Source: Pseudomonas sp. H9
GTDB lineage: Bacteria > Pseudomonadota > Gammaproteobacteria > Pseudomonadales > Pseudomonadaceae
Direction of reading: 5' to 3'
Assembly: GCF_004353925.1 (NCBI RefSeq)
Contig: NZ_SMOK01000039.1
Coordinates: 186,001 to 250,000, forward strand
Length of the DNA stretch: 64,000 bases
Shown: positions 8,630 to 19,172 of the stretch, piece by piece
Layout of the letters: every line of letters begins with the position of its first letter
Numbering within the stretch: position 1 is the stretch's first letter
The notes under the pieces: model-generated
What the model was told of the DNA's origin: nothing
The model's database searches: none
The model's input: only the letters and a program-made list of their open reading frames with translations
Translations under genes and position numbers: made by a program

Positions 8630-11600
8630 ATGATGTCCACCAAAACGCGACACCCTTCATCCAGCCTTGAGCGGCTGAATCCCAATCATCTGCGCTGGGT
8701 CATCGCCCTGAGCCTGCTGACACCGTATGTCAGCCTCGCTGACAACGGGCTGCAAGCGACCAGCGGCGCCAGCGGCACGCCGTTGATCAGCAACCAGCAT
8801 GGCGTACCGGTCATCAACATCGTTGCTCCCAACGCCAGCGGCCTGTCGCACAACCAATTCCTCGACTACAACGTCCACAAGCCCGGAGTGGTGCTCAACA
8901 ACGCTCTGCAGGCCGGGCAATCGCAGTTGGCGGGCGCCCTGGCGGCCAACCCGCAGTTCCAGGGGCACGCGGCCTCAACCATCCTCAATGAAGTGATCAG
9001 CCGCAACGCCTCGCGCATCGAGGGACCTCAAGAGATTTTCGGGCGACCGGCTGACTACATATTGGCCAACCCCAATGGTATTACCCTCAACGGTGGCAGC
9101 TTCATCAACACCACCCGCGCAGGCTTCCTGGTCGGCACTGCGGAAACTGAGAACCAGCGCATCAAGCACCTCGACACCCGCAATGCCGATGGCACCTTGA
9201 AGGTGCTCCAGAATGGCCAGAGCAACCTTGAGGGCGCCCTTGACCTGATCGCCCCGCGCATCGACAGCCAGGGCCCACTGACGGCTGATGGCGATCTGAA
9301 CCTGATCGCTGGCCGCAACCGTGTGCGCTCCACCGATCAACAGGTGATAGAGCACCTCGCCGCCCCCACTGGCAGTGTCGATGCCAGCCTGTTCGGTGCC
9401 ATGCAGGCCGGACGCATCAGGATTGTCAGCACTGCTGAAGGCGCTGGTGTACGCGTGGGCGCTGGGCATCTGCAAGCGCGCAACGGGATTACCATCAACT
9501 CAAAGGGTGGGCTTGAAATCGGCAGGGCGGCGCATCAGCGCAGCCGCTTGCACACTGATAAAGGCACTGTGAGCCTGAACGCTGCGGACAACCTCAGCCT
9601 GAAGGCGGTTGAGGTCAAAGGGCAACAAATCCACGCCAAAGCCGGGAAAAACCTGACTCTCGACAGCCAAATGCTTGAATCGGTGCAGCACGATAATGCC
9701 AGTCGAGAGGAAAAATGGTGGTTCGTCACCACCGAAACCTACGACCGGAAAACCACTCGCACTGACCGCGAACACCTGGGCAGTCAATTGCAGGCAAGCC
9801 AGGACATAAGCCTGACAGCAGGCAAAGAGATCGAGCTGCATGCTGCCAAGGTTCAAGCCGACGGCGACCTCAAGGTAAACGCTGGCGATAATTTGAAGAT
9901 CAGCGCCGACATCGACAACCATCAACTCGAAGAGCAGATTCGCCATCGCAAGCACTTATGGCGTGGCGACCAGGACAGCGACAACTACCAGGAGAGTGCC
10001 AAAGCCAGCGAGCTGTCCGCCAGGCAGATAGCCCTGACCTCGGGCGGGCGCACCCACATTCAGGGCAGCAAGCTGACCAGTACGGGCGACATGACGCTCA
10101 AGGCCAGCGCTGTAGAAGTCACCCCGGTGTCGCTCAAAGACAGCAAACAGACCAAGGACTACCGCGGTGATCTGGTGTCCGGCACCTTTTTTGGCAAAGA
10201 CGGCGAGTCTGATGCCGAGGGGCAAACTGCCCACGGCAGCGCCATTCAAGTTGGCGGTGCCCTGACAGTGACCGCTGATCAGGTGCAAATCAAAGGTTCG
10301 AAGGTCAACAGCCAGGGCGACGCGTTGCTGATCAGCGAGAAAGGCTTGTTGACCGTTGAGGCGGCTGAAAATCAGTCCAGCTTCAACCAGCGCAAGAACG
10401 ACAGCAAGCTGTTCGGCCTGATCGCGGATAAAAGTCAGCACCAGGAACAGTATAAAGACGTGCTGATCAGTGACGTGGACTCGCAAAGTAACCTGCGCCT
10501 GGCCAGTGCCGATGAGCTGCGCGTGATAGGCGCCAGGCTCAACGCCAAGCAACAACTGCAGTTGCACGCCGAGAACGACCTTACTGTCAGCGCTGCCGAA
10601 CAATCCCGGAACGCGACCGGCCACCAACAAAGCCAAGGCTTCACCGCCAACGCCAGCCAGAACAAGCTTGCCGGTGAGAACAAGCCCGACTCGCACCAGT
10701 ACACAGCATCGGTGGGCTACAACGTCACACAGACAGATACCACCAGCAGCGAAACAAAGCAGATCGCCAGCACCCTCTCCGCCGGTAAAGTGCAGATCAG
10801 CAGCAAAAAGGACATCAACCTGCAGGCAGCCAGTGTCAACGCAAATGCCGGTGCCCTGAAACTAAACGCCAAGAACGTCCACCTTGGCGCCTCCCACAAC
10901 CAGCAAGCGCAAACGACCACTACCCGCAACAGCGGGGGTAGCCTGAAGGTCGGTGGCGGTATCGATAACCTCAGCAGTGCCTTCGAGGGCTACCACAAGG
11001 AAAAAACCCTTGAAGAGCAGGCAAGCCAAGTACAAAGCACCAACCTGACGGCCAGTGGCAACCTGCACATCACGACCGGCGCATTGGTCAACGAGGCCGC
11101 GAAAGTGAAGGCAGGCAAAGCACTGGTGGTCAACGCCGATACTGTGCAGAACCGCGCGATAGACAACACCCAAAGTAGCCGGCTCACCGAGAAAAACTGG
11201 CAAGCGAGCTTGGGCGCCAGCCTTGCTTATCAAGACTTGACCCGCCCCATTGAAAACCTGATCAATGGCAAAGAAGCCAGCCGCTTCCAGCAGGCCTCGG
11301 TTGAGGATGCACTGGCACCACCCAATCTGGGAGCTGAGTTCAACGGCGCGCACTTGAACCGCGAGGCGATTGAGCAGTCCAGCACTGCCCAGGTCACTGA
11401 ATTGAAAGGTGCCAGCATCACCGTTAAAGCCGACACCATTAACGACACCGGCACCCACTACCGGGCCGAACAGGGTTCATTGTCGATCCAGGCCGGCTCG
11501 CATCAGTTCGCTGCTGCTCAGAACGTCAACAGCCAAACCGTCAACCGGCTGGATGTCGAAGCGGGCCTGCGCGTCGACACCACCACCGGCAGCGACATTA

Positions 11601-13180
11601 ACCTGCGCCTCTCAGGCAAGGGCGGCTCACTGCAAAAAGACGAACTCAAGCACACGGCACAGCCCGGCAGTCTGTATGGAAAAACGGGTATCCAGATTCA
11701 ACTGGGCAGTGATGGACGTTATGAAGGCACGCAGTTCGATGCAGGCGACGGGTCGTTGTTGCTGCAGGCTGGCGGCAACCTGAAGCTGGATCAGGCCAAC
11801 GATAAACAGCAGAGCAGCCTGAAACAGCTCGACGGCAACGCCTGGGCCAAGGGTGGCAACGCCCCGGCCGGCAAGGCCCTCGATGTGCGAGGCTACCTGG
11901 ACCACAACGCACTCGACAGCACCGACACCCAGGCACGAGTCGCAACAATCGACGCCAAGGGTGACGTGACGCTGCAAGCCGGTGGCGATCTGGAACTGAC
12001 CGGCAGCCGCATCGGTAGTGAAACGGCCAAGGTCGGCAACATCAATTTGAACAGCACCGGAAAACTGCTGGTCAAGACCGCCACGGACACCCACAAAGCG
12101 CAAGGCAGCAGCCTTGATGGCGGCCTGGAACTGCAAGCCAAAACCTCCGCCGATGGCAAAGGTGGAGGCATTGGTGGCCACTTCGGTAACGGGCGTACTG
12201 ATGAAAACAGCAGCACCGCCACCGGTGCCCAGTGGTTTGCCAAGGACAAACTGACAGTCAGTAGCACCGCCTCACACGCCAATGCCGTGCACCTGCAAGG
12301 GGTCGATGCTTCGGCAGCCAAGGTGAACATCGACGCCAGCAATGGTGGGCTGTTGATCGAGGCGGTCAACAGCTCGGACCAGCGCAACAACCTCAAGGTA
12401 ACAGCGGGTGCAGGGTTCAACGCCGCGCCCGGTGCGACGGCCGAACAAGACAAACGCGGCTTGCATGCCCGCGCACAGGTGAATATCGACCGGCGCGACA
12501 ACCTCACTTATGTAAACAGTCAGTGGCGTGCTGGGCAGATCACCCTTAACAGCCTGGCAGACACTCGCCTGGAAGGAGTTTCTATGAATGCAGAACACAT
12601 CAATGGCCAGATTGGAGGAAACCTGCAGCTCTCCAGTCAACAAGACCGCGTCAACGCCTTGAAAGTCGAGGTAGACGCACGCCTGAGCAAGGAGAAGAAC
12701 CCGCAAGGCTACGCCAACGCCGCCAATGCCTTGGCTGGACCGTTCGCCAACAAAACCGATAAGCATGTCGGGCCTGTCGTGCAAAAGGTCGACCCGAAGG
12801 TATCACCGACGCTGAACGTGAAGGTCGAGCGCACGCAGCGTCAAAGTGTCGCCAGCCAAGCTACGCTCAGTGGCCGTGACGGCATCGCCTTGGCAGTCTT
12901 GGGTGAAACGAAGCTCTCAGGTGCCCGCTTGCAGTCTGCAGCAGGCAAGGTAGGGCTCGGCGGTGGAACGCTGACTCAGGAAACCCTGAACGGTCGCGAT
13001 TCTCGATTTGAAGTGGGGATCAATGCCTCCAACGCTCCGGTCGATCTCACCACCGGCTTGATCGATGCCTATAGCGGAGCAGGCAACAGCGAGGGGGAAA
13101 ACAGCGTCGATTTGGGCTTGTTGCGCACCAGCGGTCATAACCGCAGCACTAGCCTGGCTTCAAGTATTACTAAGCGTTGA
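8630..13180 (+). CDS. Filamentous haemagglutinin-like exoprotein (TpsA)
   Basis: A 1516-aa secreted protein. After a signal region (to about residue 36) comes the TPS domain (about 38-200) with its hallmark motifs NQFLDYNV and ILANPNGITLNGGSF, the signal read by the TpsB partner. The rest is a long Gly/Asn/Ser-rich beta-helix with haemagglutinin-type repeats (for example GDLKVNAGDNLKISA and GKNLTLDSQMLES). The C-terminus (ASSITKR) has no VENN motif and no recognisable CdiA-like toxin module, and no small immunity-like gene follows. An adhesin or biofilm role is therefore more likely than contact-dependent inhibition; this is inference. ATG codons at 8630 and 8633 are both possible, with AGAGAGACGA upstream. 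REP sequences follow directly. Confidence 0.92.
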   Translation: MMSTKTRHPSSSLERLNPNHLRWVIALSLLTPYVSLADNGLQATSGASGTPLISNQHGVPVINIVAPNASGLSHNQFLDYNVHKPGVVLNNALQAGQSQLAGALAANPQFQGHAASTILNEVISRNASRIEGPQEIFGRPADYILANPNGITLNGGSFINTTRAGFLVGTAETENQRIKHLDTRNADGTLKVLQNGQSNLEGALDLIAPRIDSQGPLTADGDLNLIAGRNRVRSTDQQVIEHLAAPTGSVDASLFGAMQAGRIRIVSTAEGAGVRVGAGHLQARNGITINSKGGLEIGRAAHQRSRLHTDKGTVSLNAADNLSLKAVEVKGQQIHAKAGKNLTLDSQMLESVQHDNASREEKWWFVTTETYDRKTTRTDREHLGSQLQASQDISLTAGKEIELHAAKVQADGDLKVNAGDNLKISADIDNHQLEEQIRHRKHLWRGDQDSDNYQESAKASELSARQIALTSGGRTHIQGSKLTSTGDMTLKASAVEVTPVSLKDSKQTKDYRGDLVSGTFFGKDGESDAEGQTAHGSAIQVGGALTVTADQVQIKGSKVNSQGDALLISEKGLLTVEAAENQSSFNQRKNDSKLFGLIADKSQHQEQYKDVLISDVDSQSNLRLASADELRVIGARLNAKQQLQLHAENDLTVSAAEQSRNATGHQQSQGFTANASQNKLAGENKPDSHQYTASVGYNVTQTDTTSSETKQIASTLSAGKVQISSKKDINLQAASVNANAGALKLNAKNVHLGASHNQQAQTTTTRNSGGSLKVGGGIDNLSSAFEGYHKEKTLEEQASQVQSTNLTASGNLHITTGALVNEAAKVKAGKALVVNADTVQNRAIDNTQSSRLTEKNWQASLGASLAYQDLTRPIENLINGKEASRFQQASVEDALAPPNLGAEFNGAHLNREAIEQSSTAQVTELKGASITVKADTINDTGTHYRAEQGSLSIQAGSHQFAAAQNVNSQTVNRLDVEAGLRVDTTTGSDINLRLSGKGGSLQKDELKHTAQPGSLYGKTGIQIQLGSDGRYEGTQFDAGDGSLLLQAGGNLKLDQANDKQQSSLKQLDGNAWAKGGNAPAGKALDVRGYLDHNALDSTDTQARVATIDAKGDVTLQAGGDLELTGSRIGSETAKVGNINLNSTGKLLVKTATDTHKAQGSSLDGGLELQAKTSADGKGGGIGGHFGNGRTDENSSTATGAQWFAKDKLTVSSTASHANAVHLQGVDASAAKVNIDASNGGLLIEAVNSSDQRNNLKVTAGAGFNAAPGATAEQDKRGLHARAQVNIDRRDNLTYVNSQWRAGQITLNSLADTRLEGVSMNAEHINGQIGGNLQLSSQQDRVNALKVEVDARLSKEKNPQGYANAANALAGPFANKTDKHVGPVVQKVDPKVSPTLNVKVERTQRQSVASQATLSGRDGIALAVLGETKLSGARLQSAAGKVGLGGGTLTQETLNGRDSRFEVGINASNAPVDLTTGLIDAYSGAGNSEGENSVDLGLLRTSGHNRSTSLASSITKR

Positions 13181-13183
13181 AAA

Positions 13184-13240
13184 CATCGCGGGGCAAGCCC
13201 GCTCCCACAGAATCTGTAGGAGCGGGCTTGCCCCGCGATT
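13184..13240. repeat. REP pair (inverted)
   Basis: Two REP palindromes tail to tail (ATCGCGGGGCAAGCCCGCTC, then GTAGGAGCGGGCTTGCCCCG) between the convergent TpsA gene and the YqfO-like gene. Confidence 0.93.
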
Positions 13241-13253
13241 GGGCCATCAAACT

Positions 13254-13565
13254 TCAGAAGTCAGCGAGCTGCCAAACCTCATAAGCTGGTGTTTCGTAAG
13301 GATGAGCCTGCTTGAGTGCGGCGACCACCGGCTTGATCAGCGCGTCGGCCACCACCAACTCCACCCGCCACTCTTCGACCTGCTCGACCACCCCGCGCTG
13401 CCCGATGAACGGCTTGCTGCCATCCAGCGGGCGGAACTGGCCCTGGCCCAACACCTGCCAGGCACAGCAGTCGTAATCGCCGATGCGTCCGCCGCCAGCG
13501 GCGAACACAGCAGCTTTGACTTCGTCCACATGGCTGGGCGGAACGAAGAAGGCGAGTTTGTACAC
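13254..13565 (-). CDS. YqfO/NIF3-like small protein (CutA1-like fold)
   Basis: A 103-aa protein beginning MYKLAFFVPPSHVDEVKAAV, with GDYDCCAWQVLGQGQFRPL in the middle and AHPYETPAYEVWQL near the end. This is the YqfO-type domain, which elsewhere also occurs inserted in NIF3 proteins. It has no established activity. The start is GTG 13565, two bases after the purL stop on the same strand, so its ribosome-binding site lies inside purL and it is probably cotranscribed with it. The HPYE motif is conserved in the family and may bind metal. Confidence 0.85.
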   Translation of the reverse strand: MYKLAFFVPPSHVDEVKAAVFAAGGGRIGDYDCCAWQVLGQGQFRPLDGSKPFIGQRGVVEQVEEWRVELVVADALIKPVVAALKQAHPYETPAYEVWQLADF

Positions 13566-13567
13566 CC

Positions 13568-16500
13568 TTAGTTCACCCAGACCCGCGCGTTGCGGAACAT
13601 ACGCATCCAGGCAGCGTCTTCGTTCCAGTCATCCGGACGCCAGGAGTTCTGCACGGCACGGAAGACCCGCTCAGGGTGCGGCATCATGATGGTGACGCGA
13701 CCGTCGCGGCTGGTCAGGCCGGTGATCCCGCGCGGCGAACCGTTCGGGTTGGCCGGGTAGGTTTCGGTAACCTTGCCGTGGTTGTCGACAAAGCGCAGCG
13801 CTACGCAACCAGACAGGTCCGCTTGCAGCAGGGCTTCTTCGCTTTCGAACTCGGCATGGCCTTCACCGTGCGCAATGGCGATTGGCATACGCGAACCGGC
13901 CATGCCTTGCAGGAAGATCGAGTTCGACTCCTGAACCTGAACCATGGCCACACGGGCTTCGAACTGCTCGGAGCGATTACGCACGAAGTGCGGCCAGTAC
14001 TCGGTACCCGGAATCAGCTCGTGCAGGTTGGACATCATCTGGCAACCGTTGCACACGCCGAGGGTGAAGCTGTCGTTACGCTCGAAGAAGCCCTGGAAGG
14101 CATCACGGGCACGGCTGTTGAACAGCGCCGACTTGGCCCAGCCTTCACCGGCACCCAGCACGTCACCGTACGAGAAGCCACCGCAGGCGACCAGACCTTT
14201 GAACGCGTTCAGGTCGACGCGACCGGCGAGGATATCGCTCATGTGCACGTCGATCGCGTTGAAGCCGGCGCGATCGAAGGCAGCCGCCATCTCGACCTGA
14301 CCGTTGACGCCCTGCTCACGCAGGACCGCCACTTGAGGACGTACGCCTTTCTTGATGTACGGCGCAGCGATGTCGTGGTTGACGTCGAAGGCGAGTTTGG
14401 CACTCAGGCCTGGATTGTCTTCTTCCAGCAGGGCGTCGAATTCCTGATCGGCGCAATCGGCGTTATCACGCAGGCGCTGGATCTGGTAGCTGGTCTCAGC
14501 CCACTGACGTTGCAGCAGACGGCGGTCGCCCTTGAACAGTTCTTCACCGGCAAACTTGATCAGCACTTCGCTGTTGTTGATCGGCTGACCGATCACCGCA
14601 ACGCAGTCTTCGCCAAGGCCTGCAGCGCTGAACTGAGCCAGCACTTCACCGGTAGCGTCCTGATGCACCTGAATGACCGCACCCAGCTCTTCGTTGAAGA
14701 GGATGGCGGCAATCTTCTCGCGCTTGCTGGTCAGGGTGTCCAGTTCCAACTCGAGACCGCAGTGGCCGGCGAAGGCCATTTCCAGCACGGTGGCCATCAG
14801 GCCGCCGTCGGAACGGTCGTGATAGGCCAACAGGTGGCCGTCGGCGTTCAGACCCTGAATGACGGCAAAGAAGGCTTTGAGGTCTTCGGCGTCGTCGACG
14901 TCCGGTGCCTGGGCACCGAGCTTGCCGTGGGTCTGGGCCAGGATCGAGGCGCCCATGCGGTTCTGGCCGCGGCCCAGGTCGATCAGGATCAGGTCGGTTT
15001 CGCCCTTGTCCATGCGCAGTTGCGGGGTCAAGGTCTTGCGGATGTCGGTCACCGGTGCGAAACCGGTCACGATCAGCGACAGCGGCGAAGTCACAGACTT
15101 CTCTGCGCCCTCTTCGCTCCACTTGGTTTTCATCGACATCGAGTCTTTACCAACCGGAATGGTCAGGCCCAACTCAGGGCACAGTTCCATACCAACAGCC
15201 TTGACGGTGTCGTACAGACGCGCGTCTTCACCCGGGTGACCGGCGGCGGACATCCAGTTGGCCGACAGTTTGATGTCGGAGAGTTTCTCGATGCGCGAGG
15301 CAGCCATGTTGGTCAGCGTTTCGCCGATGGCCATACGGCCAGAGGCCGGTGCGTCGAGCAGGGCCAGTGGGGTACGCTCGCCCATGGCCATGGCTTCACC
15401 GGTGTAGACGTCGAAGCTGGTAGCGGTAACGGCAACGTCAGCCACCGGAACCTGCCACGGGCCAACCATCTGGTCGCGGGCAACCAGGCCAGTAATGGTG
15501 CGGTCGCCGATAGTGATCAGGAAGCTCTTGCTGGCCACGGCCGGGTGACGCAGTACACGCTCGACCGAATCCTTCAGCTCCAGGCTGCTTGGGTCGAAAT
15601 CGTCGCCCAGTTCCGCTTCACGGGTCACCGAACGGTGCATGCGTGGCGGCTTGCCCAACAGCACTTCCAGCGGCATGTCCACCGGGGTGTTGTTGAAGTG
15701 GCTGTCGGTAACGGTCAGGTGCTGCTCTTCGGTGGCCTCGCCGACCACCGCGAACGGGCAGCGCTCGCGTTCACAGATAGCCTTGAAGCGCTCGAAGTCG
15801 CCCGCGCTGACGGCCAGCACGTAACGCTCCTGGGATTCGTTACTCCAGATTTCGTGCGGGGCCATGCCCGGCTCGTCGTTCGGGACGTTACGCAGCTCGA
15901 AGCGACCGCCGCGGCCACCGTCGTTCACCAGTTCCGGGAAGGCGTTGGAAATACCACCGGCACCGACGTCGTGAATGAAGGCGATCGGGTTGTTGTCACC
16001 CAACTGCCAGCAACGGTCGATGACTTCCTGGCAACGGCGTTCCATTTCCGGGTTTTCACGCTGTACCGAGGCGAAGTCCAGGTCGGCAGAACTGGCACCG
16101 GTAGCCACCGAAGAGGCTGCACCACCGCCCAGGCCGATCAGCATGGCCGGGCCACCCAGGACGATCAGCTTGGCACCGACGGTAATCTCGCCTTTTTTGA
16201 CGTGATCTTCGCGGATGTTGCCCATACCGCCGGCGAGCATGATCGGCTTGTGGTAACCGCGCACTTCTTCACCGTGCGGGGTAGTGATCGACTGCTCGAA
16301 AGTACGGAAGTAACCGGTCAGGGCCGGGCGACCGAATTCGTTGTTGAACGCAGCGCCGCCCAATGGGCCGTCGACCATGATGTCGAGGGCGTTGACGATG
16401 CGCTCTGGCTTGCCGTACGGCTTCTCCCACGGTTGTTCAAAACCCGGGATACGCAGGTTAGACACGGTGAAACCGGTGAGGCCTGCCTTGGGCTTGGCGC

Positions 16501-17467
16501 CACGACCGGTCGCGCCTTCGTCGCGGATTTCACCACCGGAACCGGTGGAGGCGCCGGAGAACGGCGAAATGGCGGTCGGGTGGTTGTGGGTCTCGACCTT
16601 CATCAGAATGTGCACCGGCTCCTGCACCGCGCCGTACTGGCGGGTTTCAGGGTTCGGGAAGAAGCGCCCGGCAACGTTACCGACGATCACCGAAGCGTTG
16701 TCCTTGTAAGCGGACAGCACGCCTTCGCTGTGCATCTGATAGGTGTTCTTGATCATGCCGAACAGGCTCTTTTCCTGAGCCTGGCCGTCGATGTCCCAAC
16801 TGGCGTTGAAAATCTTGTGACGGCAATGCTCGGAGTTGGCCTGGGCGAACATCATCAGTTCGATGTCGTTCGGGTTGCGTGCCAGCGTCTGGAAGGCGTC
16901 GACCAGGTAGTCGATTTCGTCTTCAGCCAGGGCCAGGCCCAGGTCGACGTTGGCCTTTTCCAGTGCCGCACGGCCACCGCCGAGGATATCTACCGAGGTC
17001 ATCGGCTTGGGCTGGGCGTGGCTGAACAGCCCGGCAGCGTCTTCCAGACGACCGAGGACGATCTGCGTCATGCGGTCGTGCAGTTGCTGGGCAACGAGGG
17101 CCGCGTCGGCCTCGCTCAGCTCACCAGCGACGTAGTAGGCAATACCACGTTCCAGGCGCTGGACGTTCTCCAGGCCGCAGTTGTGGGCGATGTCGCTGGC
17201 CTTGCTCGACCAGGGTGAGATGGTGCCGAAGCGTGGCATCACCAAGAACAGGCGACCGCTCGGCTCCTGTACCGGTACGCTCGGGCCGTACTTGAGCAGG
17301 CGCGCGAGCACTTGCTGTTGGTCGGCAGTCAGATCGCTGTCAACCTCGGCGAAATGAGCGAATTCAGCATACAAACCACTAACAGCGGGGACTTTCTGAC
17401 TCAATTGCTCGAGTAATTTACCGTGGCGAAAGGCAGAAAGGGCAGGAGCGCCGCGCAGGATCAACAT
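13568..17467 (-). CDS. purL: Phosphoribosylformylglycinamidine synthase, large single-chain form
   Basis: A 1299-aa cytoplasmic enzyme of de novo purine synthesis that converts FGAR, glutamine and ATP to FGAM. The order is an N-terminal PurS-like domain, a linker, tandem AIRS-type ATP-binding halves (METHNHPTAISPFSG near residue 300, HDVGAGGISNAFPEL near 500), and a C-terminal glutaminase with the Cys nucleophile in LGVCNGCQMMSNL and the His/Glu part in MMPHPERVFRAV. The length matches the gammaproteobacterial form. The start is ATG 17467. It is divergent from mltF across 244 bases. A long antisense open frame over it is a high-GC shadow. Confidence 0.98.
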   Translation of the reverse strand: MLILRGAPALSAFRHGKLLEQLSQKVPAVSGLYAEFAHFAEVDSDLTADQQQVLARLLKYGPSVPVQEPSGRLFLVMPRFGTISPWSSKASDIAHNCGLENVQRLERGIAYYVAGELSEADAALVAQQLHDRMTQIVLGRLEDAAGLFSHAQPKPMTSVDILGGGRAALEKANVDLGLALAEDEIDYLVDAFQTLARNPNDIELMMFAQANSEHCRHKIFNASWDIDGQAQEKSLFGMIKNTYQMHSEGVLSAYKDNASVIVGNVAGRFFPNPETRQYGAVQEPVHILMKVETHNHPTAISPFSGASTGSGGEIRDEGATGRGAKPKAGLTGFTVSNLRIPGFEQPWEKPYGKPERIVNALDIMVDGPLGGAAFNNEFGRPALTGYFRTFEQSITTPHGEEVRGYHKPIMLAGGMGNIREDHVKKGEITVGAKLIVLGGPAMLIGLGGGAASSVATGASSADLDFASVQRENPEMERRCQEVIDRCWQLGDNNPIAFIHDVGAGGISNAFPELVNDGGRGGRFELRNVPNDEPGMAPHEIWSNESQERYVLAVSAGDFERFKAICERERCPFAVVGEATEEQHLTVTDSHFNNTPVDMPLEVLLGKPPRMHRSVTREAELGDDFDPSSLELKDSVERVLRHPAVASKSFLITIGDRTITGLVARDQMVGPWQVPVADVAVTATSFDVYTGEAMAMGERTPLALLDAPASGRMAIGETLTNMAASRIEKLSDIKLSANWMSAAGHPGEDARLYDTVKAVGMELCPELGLTIPVGKDSMSMKTKWSEEGAEKSVTSPLSLIVTGFAPVTDIRKTLTPQLRMDKGETDLILIDLGRGQNRMGASILAQTHGKLGAQAPDVDDAEDLKAFFAVIQGLNADGHLLAYHDRSDGGLMATVLEMAFAGHCGLELELDTLTSKREKIAAILFNEELGAVIQVHQDATGEVLAQFSAAGLGEDCVAVIGQPINNSEVLIKFAGEELFKGDRRLLQRQWAETSYQIQRLRDNADCADQEFDALLEEDNPGLSAKLAFDVNHDIAAPYIKKGVRPQVAVLREQGVNGQVEMAAAFDRAGFNAIDVHMSDILAGRVDLNAFKGLVACGGFSYGDVLGAGEGWAKSALFNSRARDAFQGFFERNDSFTLGVCNGCQMMSNLHELIPGTEYWPHFVRNRSEQFEARVAMVQVQESNSIFLQGMAGSRMPIAIAHGEGHAEFESEEALLQADLSGCVALRFVDNHGKVTETYPANPNGSPRGITGLTSRDGRVTIMMPHPERVFRAVQNSWRPDDWNEDAAWMRMFRNARVWVN

Positions 17468-17711
17468 CGTCGGGACAGCCTCAGGAAGGGGGTGTGCTTA
17501 GAGGCCGTGCATTCTAGCCTAAATTCGACGCTTTCGGCACCCGAAACACAGCATTCTGACGCGCCCGCGTGTCGGCGAAACAAACCGGACTCAGGGGTCA
17601 AAAAACCGACCCACCCTGCCAATCGCTCTTCCCTAACGTAAACCGCGTTAGCAGACAAGCAAACCGTTGTCGAGATATGGCGGGGCCTGACCTTTGCGTA
17701 TACTGCAACCT

Positions 17712-19172
17712 ATGTTCGCCCAAACTGCTTTGCGCCAGCGCTGCGCCAGATGGCTCATCGCAATCGGACTCTTCCTGATGCTCGGTGCCTGTGTTGAAAA
17801 ACCCAGCACCCTAGAGCGCGTCAAGGAGGACGGTGTGCTGCGCGTGATCACCCGCAACAGCCCGGCCACCTACTTCGAAGACCGTAACGGTGAAACCGGC
17901 TTCGAGTACGAGCTGGTCAAACGCTTTGCCGACGAACTGGGGGTGGAGCTCAAGATCGAAACCGCCGACAATCTCGACGAACTGTACGATCAGCTTGGCA
18001 AACCCTCCGGCCCGGTTCTGGCAGCGGCCGGACTGGTCAGCAGCGAACGGCGCAAGGCACAGGTACGGTTTTCCCACCCCTATCTGGAAGTCACCCCTCA
18101 AGTCATCTACCGCAACGGCCGGTCGCGCCCTACCGACGCCAAAGGCCTGATCGGCAAGAAAATCATGGTGCTCAAGGGCAGCAGCCATGCCGACCAGCTG
18201 GCGGACCTGAAAAAGCAGTATCCCGCACTTGAATACGAAGAATCTGACGCCGTGGAAGTCGTCGACCTGCTGCGTATGGTCGATGAAGGCCAGATCGATC
18301 TGACTCTGGTGGACTCCAACGAATTGGCGATGAACCAGGTGTATTTCCCGAACGTACGGGTGGCCTTCGACCTCGGTGACTCACGCGACCAGCGCTGGGC
18401 GGTAGCCGCCGGTGAAGACAACAGCTTGCTCAACGAGATCAACGAATTTCTCGACAAAGTTCAGAAGAACGGCACTCTTCAGCGCTTGAAAGACCGTTAT
18501 TACGGCCATGTGGATGTGTTGGGCTACGTCGGTGCCTACACCTTCGCCCAGCACCTGCAGCAACGCCTGCCGCGCTATGAAAAGCACTTCAAGGCGTCAG
18601 CCAAGAAGGAACAGGTCGACTGGCGCCTGCTGGCCGCCATTGGCTACCAAGAGTCGATGTGGCAGGCGGAAGTCACCTCCAAGACCGGCGTACGCGGGCT
18701 GATGATGCTGACCCAGCGCACCGCGCAGGCCATGGGCGTGTCCAACCGCCTGGACCCGGTGCAGAGCATTCGTGGTGGCGCTAAATACTTCGTGCACGTC
18801 AAAGAACAACTCGACGACTCGATCAAGGAACCTGACCGCACCTGGTTTGCCCTCGCGGCCTACAACGTCGGCGGCGGGCACCTGGACGACGCGCGCAAAC
18901 TGGCAAAACGCGAGGGTTTGAACCCGAACAAGTGGCTGGACGTGAAGAAAATGCTGCCGCGCCTGGCGCAAAAGCAGTGGTACAGCAAGACCCGCTACGG
19001 CTATGCCCGGGGCGGTGAGCCTGTGCACTTCGTTGCCAACATACGTCGTTACTACGACATCCTCACCTGGGTAACCCAGCCACAACTGGAAGGCAGCCAA
19101 GTGGCCGATGGCAACCTGCATGTACCGGGCGTCGACAAGACCAAACCGCCAGAAACTACGCCCCCGCTGTAG
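17712..19172 (+). CDS. mltF: Membrane-bound lytic murein transglycosylase F
   Basis: A 486-aa two-domain protein. A lipobox-like signal (LFLMLGAC, Cys near residue 27) is followed by a solute-binding-protein family 3 domain (DGVLRVITRNSPATYFEDRN, about residues 40-265) and a C-terminal SLT lysozyme-like domain (RLLAAIGYQESMWQAEVTSK, catalytic Glu in QES; ALAAYNVGGGHLDDAR). It cleaves peptidoglycan glycan strands to 1,6-anhydromuramic products at the outer membrane. ATG 17712 is preferred over an in-frame TTG at 17694. The TAG stop (19170-19172) lies within the REP boundary sequence CTGTAGGAGC. Confidence 0.96.
   Translation: MFAQTALRQRCARWLIAIGLFLMLGACVEKPSTLERVKEDGVLRVITRNSPATYFEDRNGETGFEYELVKRFADELGVELKIETADNLDELYDQLGKPSGPVLAAAGLVSSERRKAQVRFSHPYLEVTPQVIYRNGRSRPTDAKGLIGKKIMVLKGSSHADQLADLKKQYPALEYEESDAVEVVDLLRMVDEGQIDLTLVDSNELAMNQVYFPNVRVAFDLGDSRDQRWAVAAGEDNSLLNEINEFLDKVQKNGTLQRLKDRYYGHVDVLGYVGAYTFAQHLQQRLPRYEKHFKASAKKEQVDWRLLAAIGYQESMWQAEVTSKTGVRGLMMLTQRTAQAMGVSNRLDPVQSIRGGAKYFVHVKEQLDDSIKEPDRTWFALAAYNVGGGHLDDARKLAKREGLNPNKWLDVKKMLPRLAQKQWYSKTRYGYARGGEPVHFVANIRRYYDILTWVTQPQLEGSQVADGNLHVPGVDKTKPPETTPPL

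Noticed and set aside
12917..13180. CdiA-like toxin tip at the end of the exoprotein
   Set aside because: No VENN motif, no pretoxin domain and no immunity-like gene downstream; the end continues the beta-helix-type composition.
13676..17218. An 1180-codon open frame antisense to purL
   Set aside because: purL is certain. In high-GC genes the opposite strand often stays open, and the translation has no family motifs and a composition typical of a shadow frame.
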